Source: Sanguinoderma infundibulare (lineage: Eukaryota; Basidiomycota; Agaricomycetes; Polyporales; Polyporaceae). From it: a stretch of DNA of 64,000 bases. The stretch is taken from assembly GCA_032821775.1 (NCBI GenBank), contig JAVLRN010000008.1, positions 620,001 through 684,000 on the forward strand. The letters are read 5' to 3'. This document shows positions 35,997 to 46,303 of the stretch, piece by piece (within the stretch, counting starts at the first letter, position 1; each line of letters begins with the position of its first letter). Under the pieces are notes generated by a model that saw nothing but the letters and a program-made list of their open reading frames with translations, was not told the DNA's origin and did not search any database. Both the position numbers and the translations under genes were made by a program.

Positions 35997-38273
35997 TCAT
36001 CGCGCCTCGAGCAACTGACCCCCCGCCGCAGCGCGCTCGATGCCCTTGAAGATGACCTGCACCCGCCTCTGCGTGCCCTCATCGCCCGCCGCGCCCACCG
36101 CGTCCTCCTCCCCGTCCTCCTCCTGCTGCCCGGGCAGCGGGCCAGCCATGAACTCCGCGACGAACTGCGCGATCGCGCGCTCGCCCACCTCCGTCAGCGC
36201 CCGCGCGCCCCACCGCCACTCGTACGTCTGTAGCTGGTCGTCGCCTGCGGGGGCCTGCGTACCGCGCGCGCGTTTCGCGCCGCCTTTGCCTGCGGCGGTG
36301 CCGACGCGGTGCTTCTCGATGTAGCCCTGGCGCATGAGCTGCGCGAGGTACGCGTCGATCGTGACGGACTGTGCCGTCGCTTGGCTGCTGAGCGGGATCG
36401 GGGCGTTCACGGGCAGCTGCAACTGTTTAAGGATCCTGCGCAGATCAACTGGAGCAGAGCACCACGTGTGAGTGCACTCCGTGCGGTAGAATGCAGCGAA
36501 AACACGCGTACCGTCCTTCATCATGCGTCCTTCCACCAGGATGAGCGCAAGGACGACGTAAAGGATGCCCGTTGAGGCGAGCTGGTCCGAGCTATGCCAC
36601 GCGAAGATGCTCCCCGACGACCGCTGGCCGATCGGGTTGTCGTCCTCGGCGAACTCCTCGTTCTCGTCCACGTGCTCCTTCTGCTCGAACTCCCGAATCT
36701 CCGCGTCGGGCGCGCATGCTTGTTCTATGAGCGCGGGGTCGAGGAGGGAGCAGAGGATGTACGATTTTGTGCCGGTCTGTGCAGCTACGAGGTGATCAGC
36801 AAATGAAACCAGCGGAACGCGAGGCATCGATGAAATGCGAAAATAGGATGAGAGACGAGAGGTAAAGGCAGGTCATAAGATGCTTGGTGAACGTTGCGTT
36901 GGGTCTCCGATACAAGCCGCAGGCGAGTGGCACTGACCGGCTAGTCACTGCGGGCTGGCTGCATGCGCGCACCCGTGCGGTTGATTTGTCCAGCACAAGG
37001 GACAGTCGAGCGCACCTACCAGCCCCTCACGCTCGACCCCAACTCCGTCGGCTACGATATCATCCTCGGTGATGCCTTCTTGCGCAACGACTACGCCTCG
37101 CGAGTGCTGCAGCCACGGAATCCTCCAACTTCCTGCTTGCTAACCCTTGTGCATCGCACAGCTTCGATTACGGTGACTACCACCCAGCCAACCACACGAA
37201 CGGACTCCCGTTCGTGCAGATGCTTAGCACGACTAACACCTCCACGATGTGGGCCGAGTTCTCCGCTCAGCGTAACGTCACCCTCGCGAAGCTCCCATCG
37301 GAAATCGACCCGCTCACCGCAGTCGCGTTCTACGGGAAACTGGACCAGAGCAGTTTGAGCAACTCGATGAACTCGGGCGTCCTCTCGGTCACCGGCGCGG
37401 TGTCCTCCTCCGATGGCTCGGCGGACGGCGGGGACACTACTGCGCGCGAGTGATCCGTGACGCTCGTCGGGTGCATGCTTCACAGGAAAGGATAGAAGGA
37501 GTAGGCACGGGTGTGCGCGTTCGAAAGAACGAGCAGGGAGTTAGATCGCGTGTGCGAGGACTAAGACGGCGGTGCCAAGGGAAGGCCAGGTTGCTTGAAC
37601 GAGATGGCTTTCACATTCCCTTTCCGCCTCCGTGAAAGGGCCGGTCCGGCGACAGCAAGTGCGAGATACCCCCTAATCGCTTGCCAACTCCCCTGGCAAT
37701 TCCAATCGTACGCAGCAGAGTGTAAAGCTCACCTTTCTTCTTGACACCAGTGTTCTTCAACAGGTCCGCGTCCTTGTCGCTCATGTCCTTATCAGAAGGC
37801 ATGGCCTGCATCTCGACAAGCTCCATCCCAAAGGTCTTATGGAGGATTTGGTTCGCAGCAGTAAGGATCGCATTGAACGTGCGCGTGCCTGTGCCCAAAA
37901 CTAAAGAAAACACGTTCAATGGTCAGGACAACGCGCAATGATGATAAGGCGCACCTTTCTTGGATATCTCATCCCTCCTCAGCGGCAGCCTCCGCTGTTC
38001 GTGGAAGAGGGCAAGGCGGACCAAGTCGCGCGCCTTCTTGTCGATCTCCTGCAGGCGATGAGCGCGTTGGCGGGGTGTGCGCGAGCGGAGTATCGAGCGA
38101 CTCACCCCTTCGACCTTGTCTCCTCCGTCCTCATCATCGTACGCGTCCTGTGCGGCCTGGTGTTCTTCGGGCTGTTCCTCTACCTGCGCCCGTCGCGAAC
38201 GTCCTTGAGTGGCACGCGGTGGCTGCGATTGAGATGCTTGGGGTGCACGTTGAGAACGGGTTTGTCTGACCAT
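35997..38273 (-). CDS. nse3: MAGE-domain protein (Smc5/6 subunit Nse3-like), copy 3, start intact
   Basis: The best candidate for the working gene. Exons 38,273-37,955, 37,900-37,733, 36,784-36,512 and 36,448-35,997 give 403 residues with ATG at 38,273. Introns 1 and 3 are 54 and 63 bp; intron 2 is 948 bp against 300 bp in the other copies because of a 653-bp insertion. Splice sites remain canonical (intron 2 donor GTGAGC, acceptor GTAG). The MAGE domain covers about residues 78-370 with winged-helix segments ARDLVRLALFHEQRRLPLRR, FNAILTAANQILHKTFGMEL and IDAYLAQLMRQGYIEKHRV. The C-terminus ends VIFKGIERAAAGGQLLEAR. The protein differs from copies 1 and 2 by scattered replacements (for example EEHQAAQDAYDD against EEGQAAQDGYDD). 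Confidence 0.85.
36804..37456 (+). pseudogene. A1 aspartic protease 3' fragment inside nse3 intron 2
   Basis: This 653-bp block is absent from the same intron in copies 1 and 2, where GATCAGCAAA is followed directly by GACGCT. Its right two thirds encode the end of an A1 (pepsin-type) protease: LDPNSVGYDIILGDAFLRN, then after an apparent GC-AG intron (about 37,090-37,153) FDYGDYHPANHTNGLPFVQM and a serine-rich tail ending in a stop at 37,451-37,453. The ILGDAFLRN strand is the classic C-lobe motif. Both catalytic Asp motifs lie upstream in such enzymes and are not present. The retained intron argues for a DNA-level insertion. It lies antisense to nse3. The first 150-200 bp of the insert are unassigned. 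Confidence 0.75.
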
Positions 38274-38559
38274 GACCAGTGATTTGGGTACAGATCCGTT
38301 GTCAGTAGCTAGCGGCAGAAAGGTCAAGAGAGTCCAAGTCCAAGTCGACGCCGTCTGGAAGCCAGTCACACGCGTTCGCGTCGCGTGTATCGCGCCATTA
38401 CGTAAGCGTGGTGGCATCACAATACTGCAAAGTCGGACTCGGAGCTGGCAGCGCCGCTCTCCTCGTACTGCTGTTGTTGGAATCATAACACACGGATTCC
38501 AGAGCTAATTATGAACCTTCGAGCAATCAACCAACGATGCATGGACGCCTAGCCTTCCG

Positions 38560-39592
38560 AGGTGCAGGGCACCGGCTTCGACACGACATGCTCGGACCAG
38601 TTTGGCGAGCTCGCCGTCATCATGAAGGGCGACCAGCTAGCACAGAACGGCGATCGCAACATCGTCCTCTAGGCTGGTCACCGTACCGAGAAGGAGGCGG
38701 ATCTCAACGGCACCGGGTCCGCCGTGCTCGTTGTGTTGGTGGCACGATGAGCGTACGCCTCGTGATCGCGCTTTTTGCTCGCGCGGGCGCTCATGTTCCA
38801 CAGCTACAGATGGAAATCTCGTTGAAGATACTCTGGCTGAAGCGCAACATGAAGTTGGAACTCTTCAAGCGTTTCCAGTCCTTTTGCCTCCCTGACTTCA
38901 AGTTCATCACCTGCCGCGCCACCGCCGCTCGTGCTGCTCGTACATCCCCACAAAGGGCGGCTTGAAGCCCGAGTTATCCAGCAAGATTTTACTCGAGGAC
39001 AACAAATTCTCTCAGCTGAGCAAAGAGAAGGTCGAGACCGCCGGCATGCCTGTCGGAAACGGGCTGTCCAAGAAGACCGCGGAGGACACCGGTCTGCTGG
39101 GAGGCACGCCCGTAGGCAGCGGGGTCATTGACGCGTAAGCCAGTGTTGCGTTCCGTCACTCGCCGACACCATAGTACAGCTATGCGGGCTGGCTCGGGAC
39201 GCTTGCGGCGAGGCACACAGTCTATGGCAAGCTTTCCGATGTTATTCCCAACCTTGACGAATCGAGACATAGGCTCGCTGCTGTAGCCAGAACTAGCACT
39301 TGCCACATTGTGCAGGTGAGTATTTTGGCGCCCTCAATGTGCGAAGGAAGAGGGATAATGTCATTTCGTCGACATAGCCGCGAGGGTGTACTCGTGAACG
39401 GCGTCTGGGGCTCTTACAAGGATGTCGGCTTTATCGGGTGGTGGATGAATGAGGGTGGTCAGTCGTCTACAGGTCAGGTGAGTGAGGTTTTCCTGAAACT
39501 CTATCCGTGAAGTGGGCGTTGACCTAAATACCCGTAGCTCATCGATTTCATGATCACGACCCACCACCTATTGTTTGTCGTAAATGGGTAAC
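38560..39592 (+). pseudogene. FGGY-family carbohydrate kinase relic
   Basis: Pieces match the ribulokinase-like FGGY kinases (yeast YDR109C type), which phosphorylate sugars or sugar alcohols. In order: GTGFDTTCSDQFGELAVIMK with GDQLAQNGDRNIVL; EISLKILWLKRNMKLELF and LPDFKFITCRAT; METAGMPVGNG-like sequence followed by GLLGGTPVGSGVIDA; a 45-bp intron (39,135-39,179); YAGWLGTLAARHTVYGKL and STCHIVQ; then GVLVNGVWGSYKD, MNEGGQSSTGQ and LIDFMITTHH. A TAG at 38,670-38,672 stands where the family has TGG (NILWAGHR). There is a deletion after TCS, several frame changes, and both ends are lost. It is a degraded gene directly beyond the tandem array. Confidence 0.8.
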
Positions 39593-39707
39593 GGCGGAAG
39601 TTGAATTTCGCGGCGGGCCACCGCACATGCAGTGACCTACATATACGGTCACGGGCGGCTTTTCTGGTTTGTCGCTTAACACTCACAACCACTACAGTCC
39701 TACCGCC

Positions 39708-42416
39708 ATGGAGTCTGCAGACGGCGTCGAGGCGTCGCCACGCAGGCTAGAGATCAGTACATGCTCCATCGGTAGGATCTCGCATCTGAAGCAACGTCGC
39801 ATTCGACTCGTCGAGGATCTGGCCAACCACACTGTCAAGACCGACTCAGTCCCTCAGTTCCTGGACGCCTTCCTTCCACGCGGTCCACACATTCCCCCAC
39901 GCCCAAAACGGACAGACAACCCCTTCCAAGGCCTGGAGCGTGCAGATAAAATCGTGGAGATCGAGGTGATGAACCTATTCGTGAGTGTTCCACTTCCCAA
40001 CCACCATTCATTGAGTTCACCTCCGGCGTAGCTGCAGGCAGTTTCCGACGGAAACCTCTGCCCTAGAATGGTCATCTGTCGTTCAGAGGCTCGACCAGAC
40101 TCCCTAGAGATCGACTCGGACAGGCAGAAGGTCGACGCTGGGGTCTTTCGGCCCGGGACAGAACCAACCAATGGCCAACCCAAGTATATCGACCAAGTGG
40201 TCCCAATTGAATTGAAGATGCGGAAGGAAGGAAACAAGCGGGATCCATGGGACGACCGGCCCCAACGCAACCTCGAATCTGACGCGGACAAGCGTGAGGA
40301 GACCCGCGGCCAACTTACCTCGTACTCGGACATCCTCCAGGCTCTCCAGTTTCGTGTGTTCCTCTTCATGCTCTTCATCATCGGCCGACGTTTTCGGCTG
40401 ATCCGTTGGGACCGTTCTGGAGCCATCATCACCGAATCAACCGACTACTTTGACAACCCCGATCTGCTCTGCGAGTTCTTCTGGCGGGTTTCCCACATGT
40501 CCGATACCCAGCTTGGGTATGACCCCACCGTCACCCGACTCCCCCTGCGACCCGACCTTACCAACGTCCTCGACGACGTTCTTGAGGAGCTGAGGCCTTT
40601 TATTGTGGACGACCAACCTCGCGAGCTCACCAAGCCACTGCCAGAACGCTACGTGTACAAGTACATCTTCGACCTGTTCGAAGAGTCGCTCCGTGCTACG
40701 GAATGGCCGCGGCACGAGGTTCGGATGGTCGATGGTACAGGGGAGCCCTACGGCCGCCTTCTTGTCGGCAAGCCCGTCTTCCAGACGCGTGGTGCCGTCG
40801 GTCGCTGCACCCGTGGTTACGTGGCTTTCGACCTCGAGTGTCGGACGCTTGTGTGGCTCAAGGACACCTGGCGCAATTGGTACGCGGGAGTAGAGATGGA
40901 GGGGGCTGTTCTTCAGCGGCTCAACGACGCTGGCATCAGAGGAGTTCCTACTGTCGTATGCCACGGCGATGTCGAAGACCAGGTCACCCTGACCCCCGAT
41001 TGGTGGGAGAGCCAACACCCTCGCGCCGACAAGCAAGGCTCCGCTTCCGCTCCGACCTCGTCACCTCCACTCCCTTCCTCTTCTTCCACTGCCCCTGACA
41101 TCATTGGCGACGATGGTTCAATGGAGAACATAGGAAGTAAGCGAAAGCGTGACGGCCTTTTGTCGGAGGGCTCTCCTGCAGAGGAGTCCAATACACCGGA
41201 CGCGTCCGGCCCCAAGTACTGCACTGATGCTCCGGTCCGCCACCGCAGGCATTACCGCGTGGTTACCGAGGAGATCTGCCTGGAACTCAAGGAATTCAAG
41301 AACGCATTGCAACTGACGAATATTTTCTTGGACTGTATCAACGGTAAGACCATTTAGCATATTTTCCTTCTCCTCGGAATATCACTCACACCTTAATTCA
41401 TAGCGCACTATCAGGCAGCCTCGTCTCCCCTGTTGGATATTCACGTCCTCCATCGTGATATCACAGATAGTAATATCATGATCTACCCCAAGGTTCAAAC
41501 AGTCAATAAACGAACTACGTTGGCCTGGACGGGTATGCTTATTGACTGGGAGATGTCGAAACCCATCAGCGCCGCACTGCAAGCTCGTCAGCCAGGATGT
41601 ACGGTACGTACCATACACCACTGGCTGCTGTTTCCTGGGATCTAGATTGAATCATTCTCTTAGGCGACGTGGCAATTTACCTCAGCGCGGTTGCTTGTGA
41701 ACAACTTGCGAGCGGTGGAGGCCAAGGATGACATGGAGTCTTTCCTGTTCATCTTGATCTACTACGGTGTCCGTTATTTGCGCTCAAACCTCGTCCGTGA
41801 TACAGACGCTGCCTCGTTCATCGACCAGTGCTATGATCTTTATTGTCTCCTCGACAATCGGGTCATCGTCGGCCAGCTCAAGTGGATGATCATTCGCAAT
41901 GGACAGCTCGTCTTCGACCACCCCGTGCTACCTCAGACGTTCCACATCGTCTTCGGCAACCCTCCACTCGACAAGCTCATCTCCCGACTTCTCAAGCAGT
42001 TCCAAGCCTACTACGAGGATGCGGCTATACTGTCCTCGTTGGCCCACAACGTGCTCGCTCCGACTTCCCCCACCCCTCATCGAAACGCCAAACGGAGACG
42101 GATGTTGACGGCTACAGGAGACGACGACCGCCCGGGTCCATCACAACCGCGGGGCGGTCAGCGAGTGCAACCGCAACGGAACGCTCGGCTGAAGACGTTG
42201 CCCAAGGTCCATGCTCCAGCGCAAGCACCGGACCACAAGGAGATGATTACCTCTTTTTCGGAGGCCGTGCGGAGCACCGCTTGGGTGAACCAATCTGCGG
42301 TTCCTGACCGTGTCAAAGCGGCGAAGTACAAGTCTCCAATCGCGATCGTTTCGGTCGTGCCACCGGGGAATGTGTTGTCGGACAAGGCGATGATGAAGAT
42401 CCACTTACAACCATGA
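39708..42416 (+). CDS. FunK1-type fungal protein kinase, 845 aa
   Basis: Four exons: 39,708-39,980, 40,032-41,343, 41,404-41,603 and 41,664-42,416; introns of 51, 60 and 60 bp with GT-AG ends. The first intron could also end at 40,037. The protein has the FunK1 family core: RVFLFMLFIIGRRFRLIRWD (typical first block), GRCTRGYVAFD, TVVCHGDVEDQ, then the catalytic loop HRDITDSN (about residues 545-552) and DWEMSKP (576-582) in place of DFG. A second block, AKDDMESFLFILIYYGVRYL, follows, as in the family. The C-terminal part is basic with a nuclear-type KRRR cluster. Substrates of FunK1 kinases are unknown. No stop or frameshift was seen, so it is probably intact. It is convergent with the next kinase. 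Confidence 0.88.
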
Positions 42417-43109
42417 TGGAGAGCTCGTCCTGGCCGTTTCAGTATTTACTTATGTCTCTCGCTGGTGGCTTCTTTCCATCGTCATGTTTTCCTCCGCGTA
42501 TGTTCAAATCATTATGATCGGGTGCTATGATGGTGTATGTAATTCTCTCGCCCAACTCGACTGAATGCCTCACTAGTATGTTGCCATATGAACGTGACCT
42601 ACTAGTAGTGCTCGCCTGAGTACATCAATACTGGCATTGAGAATTACGTGCATACCTGGACGAGTTATGATGAATTGCATCTTCATCCGTCCTTCTGTGG
42701 CATCAATGTAGATGTACAAGGTAAGATATGCATCATTAGGTCAAGAGCTCAAGTAGTTGCGACGGTAGTACCGTACTGGAGGGCAATCTAAGTACAGTAC
42801 AGCAACTGATCCGAGAAGTAATAAGTTAGATGGCAAAGAAACGTCCCGATGCGACCTAAGTAACTGTGCCCATGCACGGCGGAAATAGATGAGCAGTGTC
42901 TATAACAAGCAGGGGAAGGGAAAGATCGAGACAGGCAGGAACGATGAGAGTCGGAGCACGGAGCGAGGGTTGAAGCACAGGGGACGTCGCGAAGGTGGCG
43001 CGGACACAGGGAACAGTGGAGAGAGGAGAGGAAGGAGGCGTCGCAGGTTTCGGATCGAGTCCTGTGTGCCGCCTGAGCCAGCGCGACCGTCCAAGGAAGG
43101 ACAACCGGA
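42417..43109. other. Intergenic region between two convergent kinases
   Basis: Lies between the stop codons of the two convergent FunK1 genes and must hold both 3' ends. It is AT-richer than its surroundings to about 42,850. I see no gene, no long repeat and no clear terminator motif. Confidence 0.5.
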
Positions 43110-45654
43110 TCACCGCATCCTGGCGGCGGGAAGAGGCTGGAGGCCCGTGCGCCGCGTCGACGGGTGGAGACGAGTGCGGACGGATTTGAAGGGCTCGGGC
43201 GCGGTTAGTCGCCGCCTCTTGTTGCTGGTTGGTAACGACTGTGCGGCGAGGGCATCGTTCGGCGGGCTAGAAGGAACGGCCATCTGCGTCTTCGTCGACG
43301 GCACGCGATCGTCCTCGGGCCATTCACAGCTCTGGACCATGCTCTGGAAGAGATCGAGCACGAACTTGTGGTCAACGACCCGCGCAGCCCAATCCCGGTC
43401 CTCTGGCGTTGGTGTGTTGTTGTCGTCGCCGTCCGAGTCATCGTCGTCGCCACGTTCCTTCGAATCATCATCTATAGCGTCATCGCCAAAGAAGACGATC
43501 TCAGCGATGGCGCAGGGGACGAAGTCGTCAGGCGATGGCTCATAGGGAGGCCACTCGGGTTCCGGAAGCGGAGGCGCTGTCCTTGCCATGTCGTCCCTTA
43601 GAACCTTGTAGTGCGCTTGGAAGCAGTCGAGAAGCGTCTCAAGCAGATCGTCCATGGGACTGCTGAAGAGGAGGGGAGCATGCGGGAACTGAGTGCTCAA
43701 CCACTTGTCGACCTCCATGGTCAGCGACTTCCACCCACAGGGGTGGAGATGTCCCGGGCCGGCGTAGTTGTTGAAGTAGTTATCGATGTACGCCGTAGGA
43801 TGCGCGCAGGTAGACCGCAGGTAGCGGACGGCGTAGTAGAGGAGCACATGGAAAAAGGCTTCGAGCTCGTCCGCGATTTTGGCCGGCGTCGAAGGGGAGG
43901 TGAGCAAGTTGACGGACATAAATTGATATGTTCCCTAAAAACCGATCAGTGAACACGTGGTGATACCGCACGGCTAACCAGCTCACCATCTGATCTGCCT
44001 GAGTAGCTTTCGAAGGGGCGCTCTGGTCGTCTACAGGCCTAGACAGTTCCCAGTCGCTGAGAATACCCGTCCAGACCATCGCATTCAGGCCGTCCTCGGT
44101 GCGTCTGACCCTCGGATAGATGAGGATGTTCCCGCCACTGATGTCTCGATGAAGGAGGAGGGTCTTAGGGTTGGTGGCGGCTTGATAGTGAGCTGCGAAT
44201 GGCAATTAGTTCGGTCGATAAGGGGGGCTGTCGTAAACCATACCTTGAATAGCGTCCAATACTATGGAGGCTAGCTGTTTGCCGTTCTCGAAGTCTTTGA
44301 GAGGCAATGCGACCTCCGCAACAATGATCCGATAGTGTTGGTACTGGCGTAGGGGTCCGTCCGTCTGTGGTTGCGAGGGTGCGTCGTCGTCCTCGCACCT
44401 CTTCCGCTTCTTGCTTGAAGGAGTCGCCGAATCGGCGAGGGTACACGATGAAGGGCTGGAGCCCGACGAGGAAGATGGCGAAAGCATGAGCGAGTGTGCA
44501 CGCTCCCACCAGTCACCGGTGACAGTCGTCTGGTCCTCCACGTCCCCGTGACACACGAGCGTCGGGATGTTCTCGATACCGGCGTCATTGAGCCTTTGAA
44601 GGACGTCTCCCTCCGTTACCGGGATGGTGTGTGCCACGCGCCACGCGTCCTTCAGCCAGACGAAGCGATTAGTCTCGCAGTCAAGCGCGACGTAACCGTG
44701 GGTTCCACGACCGAACACTCCAGTTGCGAGGAACGTCGGCTTCCCGACGAGAAATGCGCGTTGTGTCGAGCCTCTGGGAGCCCGAATCTTGTATCGCGGC
44801 CAGTCGGACACGAGGGAGGTGCGGAACATTGTGCGGGCATACGCGAAGGTCGCGGGATCGGTCGATTCGCCTTCGAGGAGAATGCCCTCCATGTGGTCAG
44901 CATCTCTAGAGTCCCTGAGGGCGGCAACGTCCATGCGGGCGAAGTCGATGTCGCCAGGAAGGACCCGAGTGGCTGTAGGATCGAACCCGAGTGCGGTATC
45001 ATCCATATTTGAGAGACACCAGACGAAGTCGCAGAGCGTGCCGGGATTCTCGTAGTAGTCGATGGAGGGGGTAGTGATGATACCTGCGTGATCCCATCGT
45101 AGCACCCGGAACCTACGACCGATAATAAGAAGGAGGAAGATGAAGATACGGGGCTGGGCGGCGAAGAGGACTTCGACGGTGGTAGTGAGGTGTGTGAGTA
45201 TCCTGGAGCGTGCCTCCTTGATTGTGCAATAGGGGTCGTCGAATTCTGCGTTATCGAAGGGATCGATGTTGGCGTGGTGACGGCGGAATGACACTGGGAC
45301 GGTCTGATCGGACCAGGAAGGCTCCATAGTTGCGTGCTCGTTACGGAAGAGAGCAGCGACAGTGGACGTGGTGGATGCGGCCGTCTTGTACGGTTGGACG
45401 AGGGATAGCGTGGATCGAGAAGCGGGGCAATGCCGTTTGAAAGCTTGAAGCTGTTGAAAAGTCAGAGAAGCTGGCGAGGGCTCAATGTAGAAACTCACGA
45501 AAAACTCGGAAATTTCGTGTCCGCCCAAATCGTCTGCGTCTTCAAGGCGCGCGAATAAGACATTATCGTCGTTCGTATCTCGCGGAGCGTGCTCTGAAGG
45601 GAGGAAAGCGCGGCGAAATTCGCCGGTTTCAACCACAACTGCAGATCGCGCCAT
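43110..45654 (-). CDS. FunK1-type fungal protein kinase, 797 aa
   Basis: Five exon blocks on the minus strand: 45,654-45,499, 45,450-44,244, 44,192-43,987 and 43,934-43,110; the first intron (48 bp, 45,451-45,498) is a multiple of three and could be skipped without breaking the frame. Key blocks: FIFLLLIIGRRFRVLRWDHAG, FGRGTHGYVALDCET with NRFVWLKDAWR, ENIPTLVCHGDVEDQ, SKKRKRCEDDD, the catalytic loop LHRDISGGN (residues 468-476), DWELSRP (501-507), and DELEAFFHVLLYYAVRYL. A very acidic stretch rich in Asp (around 43,430-43,480) precedes a C-terminal basic tail. Start chosen at MARSAVVVETGEFRRAFLPS because this is the family's usual N-terminus. Intact by eye; substrate unknown. Confidence 0.88.
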
Positions 45655-46303
45655 CGACGTTCGGAGCTTGGTAAACGTAGAGGAGGCACAGATACGAGAC
45701 GGCGCAGGTAATGAGACGAGGAGCTATGCGGCGGAGGAGTGTTGATGTGAACAATGAGGAAGCCGACGATGGTGGTTGAGGTCCAAGTTGAAGTGAGTAG
45801 ACGCCCGTTACCACTTCCACTTTTGGCATCATAAGCGCTCCATCAGCAAAAGTGTACTGGGCTGCTGAGTGGTGGTCATCTAAGCGCCTCCCGGCGCGAC
45901 ACCGAATGTCATACCGATTGTCGTATATCTTATTATTAGGTCAAGCCATAACATTTTACGGAGGCTTTGCGCCGCGGTCGATACTCTGACTGCTTCTAGG
46001 TAGATGAAATATGAAATGGCCCGCACGAGAGAACGTGCTCGGCGCCGAAGGATCTCCGACCTTAGTTGCTATGTGGATGCGCAGACGGCCAGTCGTTGCG
46101 TACGTGTCTCGCGGCAGTAGGCGATCCGTGGAGCTGATTCTCTTCGAAAACCTTTGTAGGTTGTCGACCGCAGGTCCGCACCGGATAACTTTGGATCTGC
46201 TTGGTACGTGTCGCACCATAGTCCCTTGCGCAGCCGCGCGTACGTGTTGTGAATCGAAGCATAACTAGTACAGGTGCGGATGGCGAATCTCCTACATCGA
46301 AAC
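45655..46303. other. Intergenic region
   Basis: Upstream of the second FunK1 gene and downstream of the F-box gene. Only short, biased frames on both strands; nothing I can support as a gene. Confidence 0.5.

Larger units (their letters stand above)
25107..38404. repeat. Tandem unit, copy 3 (diverged right end)
   Basis: Identical to copy 2 at a constant offset of 12,651 up to 36,084, apart from the private bases of copy 2. The first difference is at 36,085 (C against T at 10,783 and 23,434). From there to about 38,404 the nse3 block is 1-2% or more diverged and contains a 653-bp insertion (36,804-37,456). Similarity with the nse3 5' flank of copies 1 and 2 ends near 38,404, which marks the right end of the array. 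Confidence 0.93.

Noticed and set aside
1..38404. The tandem unit as a transposable element
   Set aside because: No transposase, reverse transcriptase, terminal repeats or target duplications were seen at unit borders; the period junction looks like plain tandem duplication.
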